Position numbers and translations under genes: made by a program
NCBI RefSeq assembly: GCF_963676485.1
Contig: NZ_OY781114.1
Coordinates: 1,882,501-1,946,500, forward strand
Direction: 5' to 3'
From: an uncultured Cohaesibacter sp.
Lineage (GTDB): Bacteria; Pseudomonadota; Alphaproteobacteria; Rhizobiales; Cohaesibacteraceae
DNA length: 64,000 bases
Part shown: positions 9,057-17,839 of the stretch, piece after piece
Position numbering within the stretch: the first letter of the stretch is position 1
Layout of the letters: each line of letters starts with the position of its first letter
Notes under the pieces: generated by a model
What the model saw: the letters and a program-made list of their open reading frames with translations, nothing else
What the model was told of the DNA's origin: nothing
Databases searched by the model: none

Positions 9057-10282
9057 CAGGCAACACCATATTCTTGGTTATCCTGCTTCACCGCATTGTA
9101 AAAATCGAGCAGCAGATCATAATCTGCAGCGCTAACACGGCTCCAATTGGGAATGAAAGGAACTTCCATCGGATTGTCCATATAGGCCGCACCGGCTTCA
9201 ACGATATTGGCAGCAAACAGCTCGCAGCTGCGCTCTTCAATATGCCGGTCCGTATGCAGACCATTCATCATGGCATCATTGTAGTAGGTCTCGACCATGT
9301 CCAGCGACAAGCGCAGGTAAGTCGCCTTCAAGGTTCGGAAGAATTCGCCAGAGAATATAACGCCATCAATGGCCAGCTTGCGATAAAGCGCCTTGGCGAT
9401 ATCGGTCGACATGCGCGACAGACCTGTCGAGGCATCCTCTTCCGAGAGCGGCTGATGCTTGTGATCATAGATGTCGGCGATTTCCACCTGACAGACGGCT
9501 TTGGACGAGAAATTCCGGTGCACCTCGGAGAGAACCCCGATTTCCAGCCCCCAGTCCGAGGGAATGCGCATATCCGGCAGCATATAGGTGCGCATAGCAA
9601 ATTCACCCGCCAGCGGATAGCGGAAAGCCTGCAGATATTCCAGATATTCGTTGTTGCCGATCAACTTGCGCAGGGCAAGCAGCAGCGGTGTGATGAACAG
9701 ACGCGTGACACGGCCATTGAGCTTGCCATCAGCAATGCGCGGATAGAAGCCCTTGCAGAATTGATAGGAGAAATTGGGGTTCGCCACCGGATAGACCAGA
9801 CGCGCCAGCATCTCCTTGTTGTAGGTCACGATATCGCAATCATGCAGCGCCACAACATCGCTGTTTTTGGCCGAAAGCACATATCCCATGCAATACCAGA
9901 CATTGCGCCCCTTGCCCGGTTCGGAGGGCGAAAGGCCAAGGGTTTGCAATCGCTCATCAATAGCCCTAAGGCGCGGGCCATCATTCCAGAGCACGACATG
10001 ATCTTGCGGCAAGCGTGAGAAATATTGCTTGGCGTAGCGATATTGCTCTTCGTTGGCGCGGTCGAGCCCTATGACGATCTGATTGATGAATTTGGCCTTG
10101 CTGAGTTCATCCAGGATGTTGGAGAGGGCAGGCTGCTCCAGCTCTGAAAAGAGAGAGGGCAGTATCAGCGTGATTTTCCTGTTCTGGGCATAAGTCTCCA
10201 GAACCCGTTCCATATTCTCAGCAGATGCAGTTGGAAAATGATGCAGGGTCGCTAATTTGCCATTCTGATGAAAATCGCCCAT
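9056..10282 (-). CDS. GpgS-like glycosyltransferase (glucosyl-3-phosphoglycerate synthase family)
   Basis: A 408-residue soluble glycosyltransferase of GT-A fold, resembling the GT81 glucosyl-3-phosphoglycerate synthases. Visible features are the N-terminal KITLILPSLFSE strand region, an acidic DCDI motif (in ALHDCDIVTYNKEML) in the place of the metal-binding DxD, and a C-terminal helical region. GGAG lies six bases before the ATG. It lies 26 bases after a mannosyl/glucosyl-3-phosphoglycerate phosphatase-like gene and overlaps the following lipid kinase. The pair suggests synthesis of glucosylglycerate, a compatible solute made under salt or nitrogen stress. Sugar donor and acceptor are inferred from the neighbour and not from residues. 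Confidence 0.75.
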   Translation of the reverse strand: MGDFHQNGKLATLHHFPTASAENMERVLETYAQNRKITLILPSLFSELEQPALSNILDELSKAKFINQIVIGLDRANEEQYRYAKQYFSRLPQDHVVLWNDGPRLRAIDERLQTLGLSPSEPGKGRNVWYCMGYVLSAKNSDVVALHDCDIVTYNKEMLARLVYPVANPNFSYQFCKGFYPRIADGKLNGRVTRLFITPLLLALRKLIGNNEYLEYLQAFRYPLAGEFAMRTYMLPDMRIPSDWGLEIGVLSEVHRNFSSKAVCQVEIADIYDHKHQPLSEEDASTGLSRMSTDIAKALYRKLAIDGVIFSGEFFRTLKATYLRLSLDMVETYYNDAMMNGLHTDRHIEERSCELFAANIVEAGAAYMDNPMEVPFIPNWSRVSAADYDLLLDFYNAVKQDNQEYGVA

Positions 10283-10308
10283 ATGACACTCCGTTTCTAT
10301 TCTCTTTG

Positions 10309-11103
10309 TCAGGCCGTTGCCGGTCCGCCAATAAAATCAAATATTGCCTTATTCCAGCCGATAGGGCCGGGCTCTTGAGTACGTATGATACGGCCTTCAT
10401 CCTCCCCCGAAAGCGGCGGTAATGGCTTGCCTTCGGGATTGTTTATGATGACGCCGCGATCGGCTGTTTCCAGCATTTCAATATCATTTGCGGCATCACC
10501 CAGCGCGATCGATGTGATCGACGGTGTCGCCAAGGATAGTTCCTTCAAAATGCCAAGCATCTGGTCAGCCTTGGTGGCACCAAAGGACAGGGTATAATAG
10601 CGCCCTCCTTGTCGTGCCTTCAGACCTCTTTCCTCAATATAGGTGTCAAAGCGCTGCTTCTGATGCGCATTGCCCGAAAAAAGACCGGGCTCTGAAAAAA
10701 ATCGCCGCCCCGCAAGAGCCGCATTGTCTTTTGACAAGCCGGTATTATGTGCAATTTCCTCTATGCTCCAGTCACCAAAGCCGGTGAAAAGAGCACGCAA
10801 TTGAGCGGGCATGGCATCCAGTATCGCGCGGATGCGCTGATAATCGCTTTGCGCCCCGGCAAGACTTCCCGGATCTGCATGAGCTGGCAACAGACCGGCA
10901 CCGTTCTCCACAATCGCCGGACAATGGGTAAAACCGAGTTCATTGCGCAAGGGGGCGATTTCAAAAGCTGTTTTGCTGGACGACAGAATGACTGGAATAT
11001 CAAGTTTGTGCAGAAGCGCCAGCGCCGGCTTGGCCGGAGCGTAAGAATAGCTGGCGTGATCCAGCAAGGTTCCATCGAGATCAGTAAAAATAACGAAGGA
11101 CAT
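10309..11103 (-). CDS. HAD-IIB phosphatase, mannosyl/glucosyl-3-phosphoglycerate phosphatase-like
   Basis: A 264-residue HAD-superfamily phosphatase of the Cof/MPGP type. Motif I is FTDLDGTLLD at residues 6-15, with both catalytic aspartates; motif II is around VILSSSK; motif IV is GDAANDIEML. The region NELGFTHCPAIVENGAGL is characteristic of mannosyl-3-phosphoglycerate phosphatase relatives (YedP). It would remove the phosphate from the product of the next gene, a GpgS-like transferase. First gene of the unit; the upstream gap holds a short CTAACAGTTAG palindrome near 11149. Confidence 0.82.
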   Translation of the reverse strand: MSFVIFTDLDGTLLDHASYSYAPAKPALALLHKLDIPVILSSSKTAFEIAPLRNELGFTHCPAIVENGAGLLPAHADPGSLAGAQSDYQRIRAILDAMPAQLRALFTGFGDWSIEEIAHNTGLSKDNAALAGRRFFSEPGLFSGNAHQKQRFDTYIEERGLKARQGGRYYTLSFGATKADQMLGILKELSLATPSITSIALGDAANDIEMLETADRGVIINNPEGKPLPPLSGEDEGRIIRTQEPGPIGWNKAIFDFIGGPATA

Positions 11104-11222
11104 AACCTGCCTGACGGTTGGCCTTTAAAAGGCGCACAAAAACATTCCCTAACAGTTAGCATCATTTCTGAAGCCAAACCAGTCACATAAGGTAGACCAG
11201 CCATATTGCGCAGGCGTGACAG

Positions 11223-11963
11223 TCAATGCCCTTCAGCAGCCCCGCGCCTCACCCGCCTCACGGTCAGGTTGATCCGCCCGGCTTCCCTGAGCAGCAAGGA
11301 AGTGCCCGGATAGACCCGGTCAATGCCGTGATAGGCCAGTCGATCCTCTCCATCGAGAATGAAAATATCGCCTGATCTGAGAATATAACTCCTCGTTGGG
11401 TCTTTTCGTTCCCTGCCACCGAGACGAAAACGTGCATCATCGCCCAAAGACACCGACAAAATGGGCGCATCGAAATCCTCTTCGTCATTATCGACATGCA
11501 GTCCCATCTTGGCGTCCGGATTGTAATAATTGATGAGACAGGCTTCCGGCGGAAGCGGGTAACCGGTGGTTTCATCCCACAAATCCAACAGGCTCTGCGG
11601 AATGGGCGGCCATGGCTCACCGGTAACCGGATGGGTGACCTGATAGCGATAGCCAGACTTGTCTGCGACCCAACCAAGCGGTCCGCAATTGCTCATGCGC
11701 ACAGAGAAAGGGCGTCCCCAGCGGGGCATGGTGGGCGTAAAAAGGGGCGCCTTTGCCACAAGGGCCCTGATTTCTGCCACAAGGGCCTGCTGGGCGGCTT
11801 CATCAAGATAGGCTGACAAATGCTGCATGGTGCGGCTTGCTCCATTTTTCTGAGGGCTCTTATCTTCCTGCGAACTTTCTCGCGATGCCAAGAAGAAATG
11901 GCAGTCTGGCGTGATTCGCCCTTTGCATGCATCCATCAGATAAAACCCAAGGGCCCGGGCCAA
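11223..11963 (-). CDS. alkB: Alkylated DNA repair dioxygenase AlkB
   Basis: AlkB removes methyl groups from 1-methyladenine and 3-methylcytosine by oxidative demethylation, using Fe(II) and 2-oxoglutarate. The jelly-roll core has the iron-binding HxD in MGLHVDNDEED, LSVSLGDDARFRLGG, the distal His in LAYHGIDR, and the 2-oxoglutarate-binding arginines in GRINLTVRRV. The frame is 246 residues, about 40 longer than usual; the conserved part starts at LSAYLDEAAQ, so the ATG at 11828 (201 residues) may be the true start, although its GGAG lies rather far upstream. Stand-alone gene, divergent from dnaK. Confidence 0.9.
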   Translation of the reverse strand: MARALGFYLMDACKGRITPDCHFFLASRESSQEDKSPQKNGASRTMQHLSAYLDEAAQQALVAEIRALVAKAPLFTPTMPRWGRPFSVRMSNCGPLGWVADKSGYRYQVTHPVTGEPWPPIPQSLLDLWDETTGYPLPPEACLINYYNPDAKMGLHVDNDEEDFDAPILSVSLGDDARFRLGGRERKDPTRSYILRSGDIFILDGEDRLAYHGIDRVYPGTSLLLREAGRINLTVRRVRRGAAEGH

Positions 11964-12110
11964 AGGGGCCTAGTGCATCAAGAGGGAGAATTCTTATCTC
12001 ATTTTCTGTCTATTTTTGTTTTGGCGGAATGCGGGCTGAATTTGGAATGAATGCCGTTCCTTGCCAACTAGCGGGTATCTTTAGCAGCGAAAACGGGCGA
12101 CGGATTCCTC

Positions 12111-12130
12111 TTGCCAAGGCGGTTTGGCAA
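12111..12130. promoter_or_regulatory. Dyad TTGCCAA-N6-TTGGCAA
   Basis: Perfect 7-base inverted repeat with a 6-base spacer, upstream of dnaK and of divergent alkB. A further half-site (TTGCCAA) lies at 12061-12067. It looks like an operator; the protein is unknown. Confidence 0.4.
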
Positions 12131-12172
12131 ACTTATTTGAATAACCATCACAGATGTGGGGAATTTTGTGCT

Positions 12173-12187
12173 TTAACGTGACGTTAA
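12173..12187. promoter_or_regulatory. Perfect palindrome TTAACGT-G-ACGTTAA
   Basis: A 15-base perfect palindrome in the dnaK upstream region, related in core (AACGT) to the dyads downstream of grpE. Likely a protein-binding site; identity unknown. Confidence 0.4.
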
Positions 12188-12437
12188 CCTGCCTGACCCT
12201 CTTTATTTTCTCGCCTCACTCTTATATGAGGGGTGCCAATTTCAAAAAACGTCGCAAATGCATTCAAAGATGCTGGATTTGCGCCTTGCAGTCCGCGTAA
12301 ACGGCTCCTATATGTGCCTTGAATGTAAAACCCAACCCGCGCATCAAATGCGCATCTTCATGGGGGCTGGGCCGAATTATCGGCGCTTATAACCGCTTTT
12401 TAAGGGTTTGACCGGCCTGCCGAAAGGAGAATAGAGA

Positions 12438-14357
12438 ATGAGCAAAGTCATTGGTATTGACTTGGGTACCACAAACTCGTGCGTATCCATTATGGATGGC
12501 AAAGAACCTAAAGTCATCGAAAACGCCGAAGGTGCACGTACCACACCTTCCATGATCGCCTTCACCGAAGATGGCGAGCGTCTTGCTGGCCAGCCGGCCA
12601 AGCGTCAGGCTGTGACCAACCCGCTGAACACCCTGTTCGCGGTTAAGCGTCTGATTGGCCGTCGCTACGAAGATCCGGCTGTTGGCAAAGACAAAGATCT
12701 AGTCCCGTTCAAAATTGTCAAAGGCGACAATGGCGATGCATGGGTCGAAGTCGAGGGTGAAAAATACTCTCCTTCACAGGTCTCCGCTATGATCCTTCAG
12801 AAAATGAAGGAAACCGCAGAAGATTATCTCGGCGAGCCAGTAACCCAGGCCGTCATCACGGTTCCGGCATATTTTAACGATGCCCAGCGTCAGGCTACCA
12901 AGGATGCAGGCAAGATTGCCGGCATGGAAGTTCTGCGTATCATCAACGAGCCGACCGCGGCCGCTCTGGCCTATGGTCTGGACAAAAAAGACGGCAAGAC
13001 CATCGCGGTTTATGACCTTGGTGGTGGTACCTTCGACGTTTCTGTTCTGGAAATCGGCGACGGTGTGTTTGAAGTGAAATCCACCAACGGTGATACCTTC
13101 CTTGGTGGTGAAGATTTCGACATGCGTCTGGTCGATTATCTGGTTGCAGAATTCAAGAAAGAAAGCGGCATTGACCTCAAGAAGGACAATCTGGCTCTGC
13201 AGCGCCTCAAGGAAGCTGCCGAGAAAGCCAAGATCGAGCTTTCTTCTTCCACCCAGACCGAAATCAACCTGCCTTACATCACGGCAGATGCTTCCGGCCC
13301 GAAACACTTGGCGCTGAAGCTGACTCGTGCGAAATTCGAAGCACTGGTTGACGACCTGATCAAACGCACCATCAAACCGTGCGAAGCCGCCTTGAAAGAC
13401 GCAGGTCTTTCCGCTTCCGAGATCGACGAAGTCGTTCTGGTTGGTGGTATGACCCGTATGCCTAAGGTACAGGCCGCTGTTAAGCAGTTCTTCGGCAAAG
13501 AGCCACACAAGGGTGTGAACCCGGACGAAGTGGTTGCCATGGGTGCTGCCATTCAGGCAGGCGTGCTGCAGGGCGACGTGAAAGACGTGCTGCTGCTCGA
13601 CGTGACCCCGCTGTCCCTTGGTATCGAAACCCTGGGCGGTGTGTTCACACGCCTCATCGATCGCAACACCACGATCCCGACCAAGAAGAGCCAGGTCTTC
13701 TCCACTGCTGATGACAACCAGAATGCAGTGACCATCCGCGTCTTCCAGGGTGAACGTGAAATGGCTGCCGATAACAAGATGCTCGGCCAGTTCGATCTGG
13801 TTGGTATCCCACCGGCACCACGCGGCGTTCCACAGATTGAAGTGACCTTCGATATCGACGCCAACGGCATCGTGAATGTGTCCGCTCTGGATAAGGGCAC
13901 CGGCAAGGAGCAGAAAATCTCCATCCGTGCTTCCGGCGGTCTTTCCGATGACGAAATCGATAAGATGGTCAAGGATGCCGAAGCCAACGCTGAAGCCGAT
14001 AAGGTCCGTAAGGAACTGGTTGAAGCCAAGAACCAGGGTGAAGCCCTTGTTCACTCCGGTGAAAAATCTCTGGCCGACTATGGAGACAAGGTTTCCGAAG
14101 CTGACAAATCTGCCATTGAAGCGGCTATTGCCGAGCTGAAAACGGCCCTTGAAGGTGATGATCTGGAAGCCATCAAGGCCAAGACCGAAGCCATGACACA
14201 GGCATCCATGAAACTGGGTGAAGCCATGTATTCGGCGCAGCAGTCTGAAGAAGAAGCACGCGCTGCAGCTGACGCTGCGGCCGATGCGGCAAAGGACGAC
14301 GACATCGTTGATGCGGACTTCGAAGAAGTTCAAGACGACGATTCCAAAAAATCCTGA
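12438..14357 (+). CDS. dnaK: Molecular chaperone DnaK (Hsp70)
   Basis: ATP-dependent Hsp70 chaperone working with DnaJ and GrpE. All family signatures are visible: [12 protein letters not shown] at the N-terminus, [17 protein letters not shown] near residue 195, [14 protein letters not shown] near residue 335, the substrate-binding domain ([18 protein letters not shown]), and an acidic C-terminal tail ([15 protein letters not shown]) close to the bacterial EEVKD-type ending. 639 residues, the usual length. AAAGGAG lies upstream of the ATG. A hairpin with a T run separates it from dnaJ, which would give less DnaJ than DnaK. Confidence 0.99.
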   Translation: MSKVIGIDLGTTNSCVSIMDGKEPKVIENAEGARTTPSMIAFTEDGERLAGQPAKRQAVTNPLNTLFAVKRLIGRRYEDPAVGKDKDLVPFKIVKGDNGDAWVEVEGEKYSPSQVSAMILQKMKETAEDYLGEPVTQAVITVPAYFNDAQRQATKDAGKIAGMEVLRIINEPTAAALAYGLDKKDGKTIAVYDLGGGTFDVSVLEIGDGVFEVKSTNGDTFLGGEDFDMRLVDYLVAEFKKESGIDLKKDNLALQRLKEAAEKAKIELSSSTQTEINLPYITADASGPKHLALKLTRAKFEALVDDLIKRTIKPCEAALKDAGLSASEIDEVVLVGGMTRMPKVQAAVKQFFGKEPHKGVNPDEVVAMGAAIQAGVLQGDVKDVLLLDVTPLSLGIETLGGVFTRLIDRNTTIPTKKSQVFSTADDNQNAVTIRVFQGEREMAADNKMLGQFDLVGIPPAPRGVPQIEVTFDIDANGIVNVSALDKGTGKEQKISIRASGGLSDDEIDKMVKDAEANAEADKVRKELVEAKNQGEALVHSGEKSLADYGDKVSEADKSAIEAAIAELKTALEGDDLEAIKAKTEAMTQASMKLGEAMYSAQQSEEEARAAADAAADAAKDDDIVDADFEEVQDDDSKKS

Positions 14358-14388
14358 GCGGACTTCATGAGCAAATAGAACCAAATGG

Positions 14389-14417
14389 AGTCGGCGCCAA
14401 ACTGGCGTCGACTTTTT
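14389..14417 (+). terminator. Terminator/attenuator between dnaK and dnaJ
   Basis: AGTCGGCGCCA (14389-14399) pairs with TGGCGTCGACT (14403-14413) over 11 pairs with one G-U, then TTTTT. It is placed 22 bases before dnaJ and probably lets only part of transcription through. Confidence 0.75.
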
Positions 14418-14438
14418 GGTAGAGGTGGATGAGCAAAT

Positions 14439-15563
14439 ATGTCTAAAGCCGATTTTTATGAAACGCTCGGGGTCTCCCGCGGGGCTGGCGACAAAGAATT
14501 GAAAAGCGCTTTCCGTAAGAAAGCAATGCAGTTTCACCCTGACCGCAATCCAGACGACCCTGACGCCGAATCCCGTTTCAAGGAAGTGAATGAAGCCTAC
14601 GAGATCCTGAAGGATCCCGAAAAGCGCGCAGCTTATGATCGCTATGGACATGCAGCCTTCGAACAGGGCGGCATGGGTCAAGGTTTTGGATCTGATTTCG
14701 GATCCTCGATGTCCGATATCTTCGAAGATATTTTCGGAGACATGATGGGCGGCGGCAGGCGGTCTCGTGGTCGCGAGCGCGGCGCTGATCTGCGCTACAA
14801 TATGGAAATCACCCTTGAAGAAGCTTTCCATGGCAAGACAGCGGAGATCGAGGTCCCAACATCGGTCACTTGCACGTCCTGTTCGGGTAGCGGCGCCAAG
14901 CCGGGAACATCTCCCAAACCATGCCCCACATGTGGTGGTATGGGCAAAGTACGGGCGACTCAGGGCTTTTTCACTGTCGAACGGACCTGTCCCACCTGTC
15001 ACGGACGCGGTGAAATCATCGACGATCCCTGTGATAGCTGCGGCGGCGTAGGCCGGACGACCGAAAATCGCAATCTGTCCGTCAATATCCCGGCCGGTAT
15101 CGAAGATGGGACACGCATTCGCCTGTCAGGCGAAGGAGAGGCCGGTGTCCGTGGCGGACCTCCGGGCGATCTTTATATTTTCCTCACGCAAAAGCCACAT
15201 GACCTGTTCCAGCGGGATGGTGCCGACATCTTCTGCCGTGTGCCGATTTCCATGACGACCGCCATTTTGGGCGGCCAGTTCGAGGTTCCCACGGTTGATG
15301 GTGGCAAAACGCGGGTGAGAGTGCCTGAAGGCACGCAAAGCGGCAAGCAATTCCGCTTGCGCGGCAAGGGTATGCCGGTACTGCGCAGCCAACAATATGG
15401 CGACATGTATATTCAGGTTGAAGTGGAAACACCACGCAAACTGACCAAGCGTCAAAGAGAACTGATTCAGGAGTTTGATTCCCTCACCAATGATGACAAT
15501 CATCCTGACAGCACTGGCTTTTTCGCAAAAGTGAAAGATTTCATCGAGCGCATTAGCGAGTAG
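14439..15563 (+). CDS. dnaJ: Co-chaperone DnaJ (Hsp40)
   Basis: DnaJ delivers unfolded substrates to DnaK and stimulates its ATPase. The 374-residue protein has the J domain ([12 protein letters not shown]; the HPD triad in [10 protein letters not shown] at about residues 33-35), a Gly-rich linker with [15 protein letters not shown], four CxxCxGxG-type zinc repeats ([32 protein letters not shown]), and the C-terminal beta-sandwich domains. It follows dnaK after 81 bases containing an attenuator-like hairpin. Confidence 0.98.
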   Translation: MSKADFYETLGVSRGAGDKELKSAFRKKAMQFHPDRNPDDPDAESRFKEVNEAYEILKDPEKRAAYDRYGHAAFEQGGMGQGFGSDFGSSMSDIFEDIFGDMMGGGRRSRGRERGADLRYNMEITLEEAFHGKTAEIEVPTSVTCTSCSGSGAKPGTSPKPCPTCGGMGKVRATQGFFTVERTCPTCHGRGEIIDDPCDSCGGVGRTTENRNLSVNIPAGIEDGTRIRLSGEGEAGVRGGPPGDLYIFLTQKPHDLFQRDGADIFCRVPISMTTAILGGQFEVPTVDGGKTRVRVPEGTQSGKQFRLRGKGMPVLRSQQYGDMYIQVEVETPRKLTKRQRELIQEFDSLTNDDNHPDSTGFFAKVKDFIERISE

Positions 15564-15589
15564 CCTGAACCATTTTTATCAAGTGATCG

Positions 15590-15620
15590 GGAGATACCCT
15601 CATAGGGTGTCTCCTTTTTT
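15590..15620 (+). terminator. Intrinsic terminator of dnaJ
   Basis: GGAGATACCCT and AGGGTGTCTCC pair over 11 positions (one wobble) around a 3-base loop, followed by six T. Confidence 0.9.
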
Positions 15621-15821
15621 GTGGCTTCTGCCTTTTTTACGTTAGATATTGTACTATTATCATTAGCATATTTGGTTAAGGCCTTTTACCTGACACAAAT
15701 TGCTCTTACATGCATAATAGACATAATTTTATTGGCAAGAACCATCAAATCATCACCCGGGCAAAGCTTGCATATGGCTTTCAAGGGGACGCGATTTGAC
15801 AGCTGCATTTTTGAGGATCCT

Positions 15822-16424
15822 ATGCTCAAGCAATTGCGTAACCACACATTGAAAGCCCATATTCCGGACGAGATCCGTTTTTTAAGGCGATGGTTCGACG
15901 ATCCTCTCAAAATAGGCGCAGTTGCCCCTTCCAGCCCCGCGCTTGCACGCAAGATGGCATCCTATATTCCTCTGGATCACTCCGGACTGGTGTTGGAGCT
16001 GGGGCCAGGCACCGGCGTTGTGACCAATGCCGTCCTGAAACATGGTGTTGATCCTGCCAATATTCTGGCGGTTGAATATTCCAGCGAGTTTGTTTCCATG
16101 TTGCGGGATCGCTTTGCAGGCGTAAACGTGATACAGGGCGATGCTTATGACTTCGATGCCATCCGGCAGCAGAATATAGATGCGCCCCTTACGGCCGTGG
16201 TTTCCAGCCTGCCGCTTTTCACAAAACCCAGAGCCATGCGCAAGCGATTGATTTCCCTTTGCCTTGATGCCCTGAAGCCGGGGGCCCCCTTCATCCAGTT
16301 TTCCTATGCTCTGGTTCCACCAGTACCGGAAAAGGAAGGGGATTTCACCATTGAAACAAGCAGCTGGATTCTGGGTAATCTGCCTCCTGCACGCGTCTGG
16401 GTCTATCGGCGGCCCCTCAACTAG
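15822..16424 (+). CDS. SAM-dependent methyltransferase, PmtA-like (phospholipid N-methyltransferase)
   Basis: A class I methyltransferase of about 200 residues resembling PmtA, which methylates phosphatidylethanolamine to phosphatidylcholine. Visible are the amphipathic N-terminal stretch EIRFLRRWFDDPLKIGAVAPSSPALARKM, typical of the PmtA/LigE group, the SAM-binding motif VLELGPGTGVVTNAVL, and VVSSLPLFTKP as the post-II motif. The open frame runs back to a GTG at 15621, directly on the T run of the dnaJ terminator, and would add a hydrophobic leader; GAGG six bases before the ATG at 15822 and family alignment support the shorter protein. Substrate inferred from family, not proven. Confidence 0.82.
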   Translation: MLKQLRNHTLKAHIPDEIRFLRRWFDDPLKIGAVAPSSPALARKMASYIPLDHSGLVLELGPGTGVVTNAVLKHGVDPANILAVEYSSEFVSMLRDRFAGVNVIQGDAYDFDAIRQQNIDAPLTAVVSSLPLFTKPRAMRKRLISLCLDALKPGAPFIQFSYALVPPVPEKEGDFTIETSSWILGNLPPARVWVYRRPLN

Positions 16425-16435
16425 CCCTCAACTAG
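16414..16435. repeat. Tandem 11-base duplication at convergent stop codons
   Basis: CCCTCAACTAG occurs twice in a row (16414-16424 and 16425-16435). The first copy supplies the TAG stop of the PmtA-like gene; the second supplies, on the other strand, the TAG stop of the GNAT gene. Confidence 0.85.
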
Positions 16436-16992
16436 CCAAGGCCGGGTTGCCCTTTCTCCGCGCGGCTGGCGCTCCAGTTTTCTTTCTCAAGAAGAAAGAA
16501 GGGAAGATCCAGGCCATAGGCAAGGCGGGTGCCTTTCCGACTTAGGCCGACTTTATGCAACACATGCTGACTGGCGGCGTTGTTCGGAGCCGTGACGCCG
16601 CAAATTGCTTCAAGGCCGACCTTTCGGAAAGCGTGATCCCGAATGGCGCTGGCCGCTTCCGTCGCATAGCCTTTTCCCCATGCCCGCTGGACAAAGCGAT
16701 AGCCAATTTCCACCTCGGGGCCTTCTCCCGCCAAAGGCACGAGCAGAACCCATCCGACAAAGTTTCCCTCTGGTTTTCCTGTTGTCTTTTCAAAGACACT
16801 CCAGAAGCCTAGACCATCGCCATAATGACGGGTGATGCTTTCATGCAGAAAAATCCGATGCTCAGGTTCTGGCGGCGTTGGGCGAATATATTTGACGACC
16901 TCGGGGTCCAGATCCATGGCCAAGCAGGCATCCAGATCGTCCAGCGTGCGCGGGCGCATTATCAGACGCTCGGTTTCGTAGGTCGGTAACAT
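16432..16992 (-). CDS. GNAT-family N-acetyltransferase, RimJ/RimL-like
   Basis: A 186-residue acetyltransferase of the RimJ/RimL type (Acetyltransf_3). It starts with ETERLIMRPRTLDDL, the usual beginning of this group, carries the acetyl-CoA-binding loop in QRAWGKGYATEAASAIRDHAF, and the NNAASQHVLHKVGL segment near the C-terminus. The substrate (a protein N-terminus, amine or antibiotic) cannot be told. It converges on the PmtA-like gene with 7 bases between the stop codons and no terminator hairpin between them. Confidence 0.88.
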   Translation of the reverse strand: MLPTYETERLIMRPRTLDDLDACLAMDLDPEVVKYIRPTPPEPEHRIFLHESITRHYGDGLGFWSVFEKTTGKPEGNFVGWVLLVPLAGEGPEVEIGYRFVQRAWGKGYATEAASAIRDHAFRKVGLEAICGVTAPNNAASQHVLHKVGLSRKGTRLAYGLDLPFFLLEKENWSASRAEKGQPGLG

Positions 16993-17145
16993 GCTGACTC
17001 CTTCTCAATGCCTTGACACCCATTGATGAAAAATCTTGCATGAATCGACGTTGGTGAGAAGAGCAATTGCAAAAGCTGCACAATCAGCCTTACATGGAAA
17101 ATGACATTTGAAATTATGCGATTAATAAGACCAAGAGGCTCCATC

Positions 17146-17730
17146 ATGCAGCAAGTTAAACTTCTTTGCTTTGCCGGCTCCACCCGTTCGGGCAGCTTCA
17201 ACCAGACCCTTGCAGGGGCCATGGCCAAGGAGCTCAGCCTGATGGAGATGGATGTGACCTATCTTTCCCTTGCCGATTATCCTCTGCCGCTTTTCGATGT
17301 TGAAGACGAGGCCGAGAAGGGCCTGCCGGAAAATGCGATCAAGCTGGCAAAAATGATCGCCTCGCATGATGGTGTGTTCATTGCCAGCCCGGAACATAAT
17401 GGCTCCGTTACACCTTTGCTGAAAAACACGCTGGACTGGCTGTCACGCGTGCCCGCAAAAGAGCAAGATCCTTTTGCCAAGCCGGTTTATGCAATCGGCG
17501 CGGCTTCACCGGGGAAATTGGGCGGCATGCGTTCGCTGGCGCATCTGCGGGATATTCTGACCGCTCTGGGCAGTTTGACCATTCCCGAACAGCTCAGCAT
17601 CGGCGCTGCCCATGAAGCCTTTGATGACAAAGGCAATCTGAAGAATGACAGGGACGCCATGTTCCTGAGCGCCTGTGCCCGCAACCTGGTTTATATTGCC
17701 CAGCGCAAGAAACCACTGGAATGGGGGTGA
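17146..17730 (+). CDS. NADPH-dependent FMN reductase family protein
   Basis: A flavodoxin-fold oxidoreductase of about 194 residues. The FMN-binding loop GSTRSGSFNQTLA is at residues 10-22, SPEHNGSVTPLLKNTLDWLSR in the middle is the SPEYN-type motif of this family (azoreductase/chromate reductase/ArsH relatives), and the GGMRSLAHLRDIL segment follows. The frame extends upstream to 17101, but GAGG shortly before the ATG at 17146 and the family start favour the shorter form. Substrate unknown; quinone, chromate or azo compound reduction are the usual activities. Confidence 0.87.
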   Translation: MQQVKLLCFAGSTRSGSFNQTLAGAMAKELSLMEMDVTYLSLADYPLPLFDVEDEAEKGLPENAIKLAKMIASHDGVFIASPEHNGSVTPLLKNTLDWLSRVPAKEQDPFAKPVYAIGAASPGKLGGMRSLAHLRDILTALGSLTIPEQLSIGAAHEAFDDKGNLKNDRDAMFLSACARNLVYIAQRKKPLEWG

Positions 17731-17839
17731 CCGCCTGAGAGCGCAGAAAAGACCACATCATAAGCTGGACCCTTGCGAAGTGAAGTGATAAGCCTTTGCC
17801 AATTTGACGAAGCCCAAGCAACAAAAGGAACAGCTGCCG

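Larger units (their letters stand above)
11964..12437. other. Gene-free control region between alkB and dnaK
   Basis: 474 bases without a credible gene. It holds the TTGCCAA dyad at 12111-12130, the TTAACGTGACGTTAA palindrome at 12173-12187, a possible heat-shock promoter (CTTGAA at 12318-12323 with a weak GCATCA or CCCGCGCAT downstream element), and a small hairpin (GCGCAT/ATGCGC, 12339-12353) that would lie in the dnaK leader. AAAGGAG precedes the dnaK start. Confidence 0.5.

Noticed and set aside
12774-15002. 742-codon minus-strand frame opposite dnaK and dnaJ
   Set aside because: A shadow of highly expressed genes with biased codon use; the predicted product has low-complexity His/Phe/Gly-rich content and no domain.
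15621-15821. N-terminal hydrophobic extension of the PmtA-like protein from a GTG start
   Set aside because: The GTG stands on the T run of the dnaJ terminator with no ribosome binding site, while the ATG at 15822 has GAGG at proper spacing and the family's usual N-terminus.
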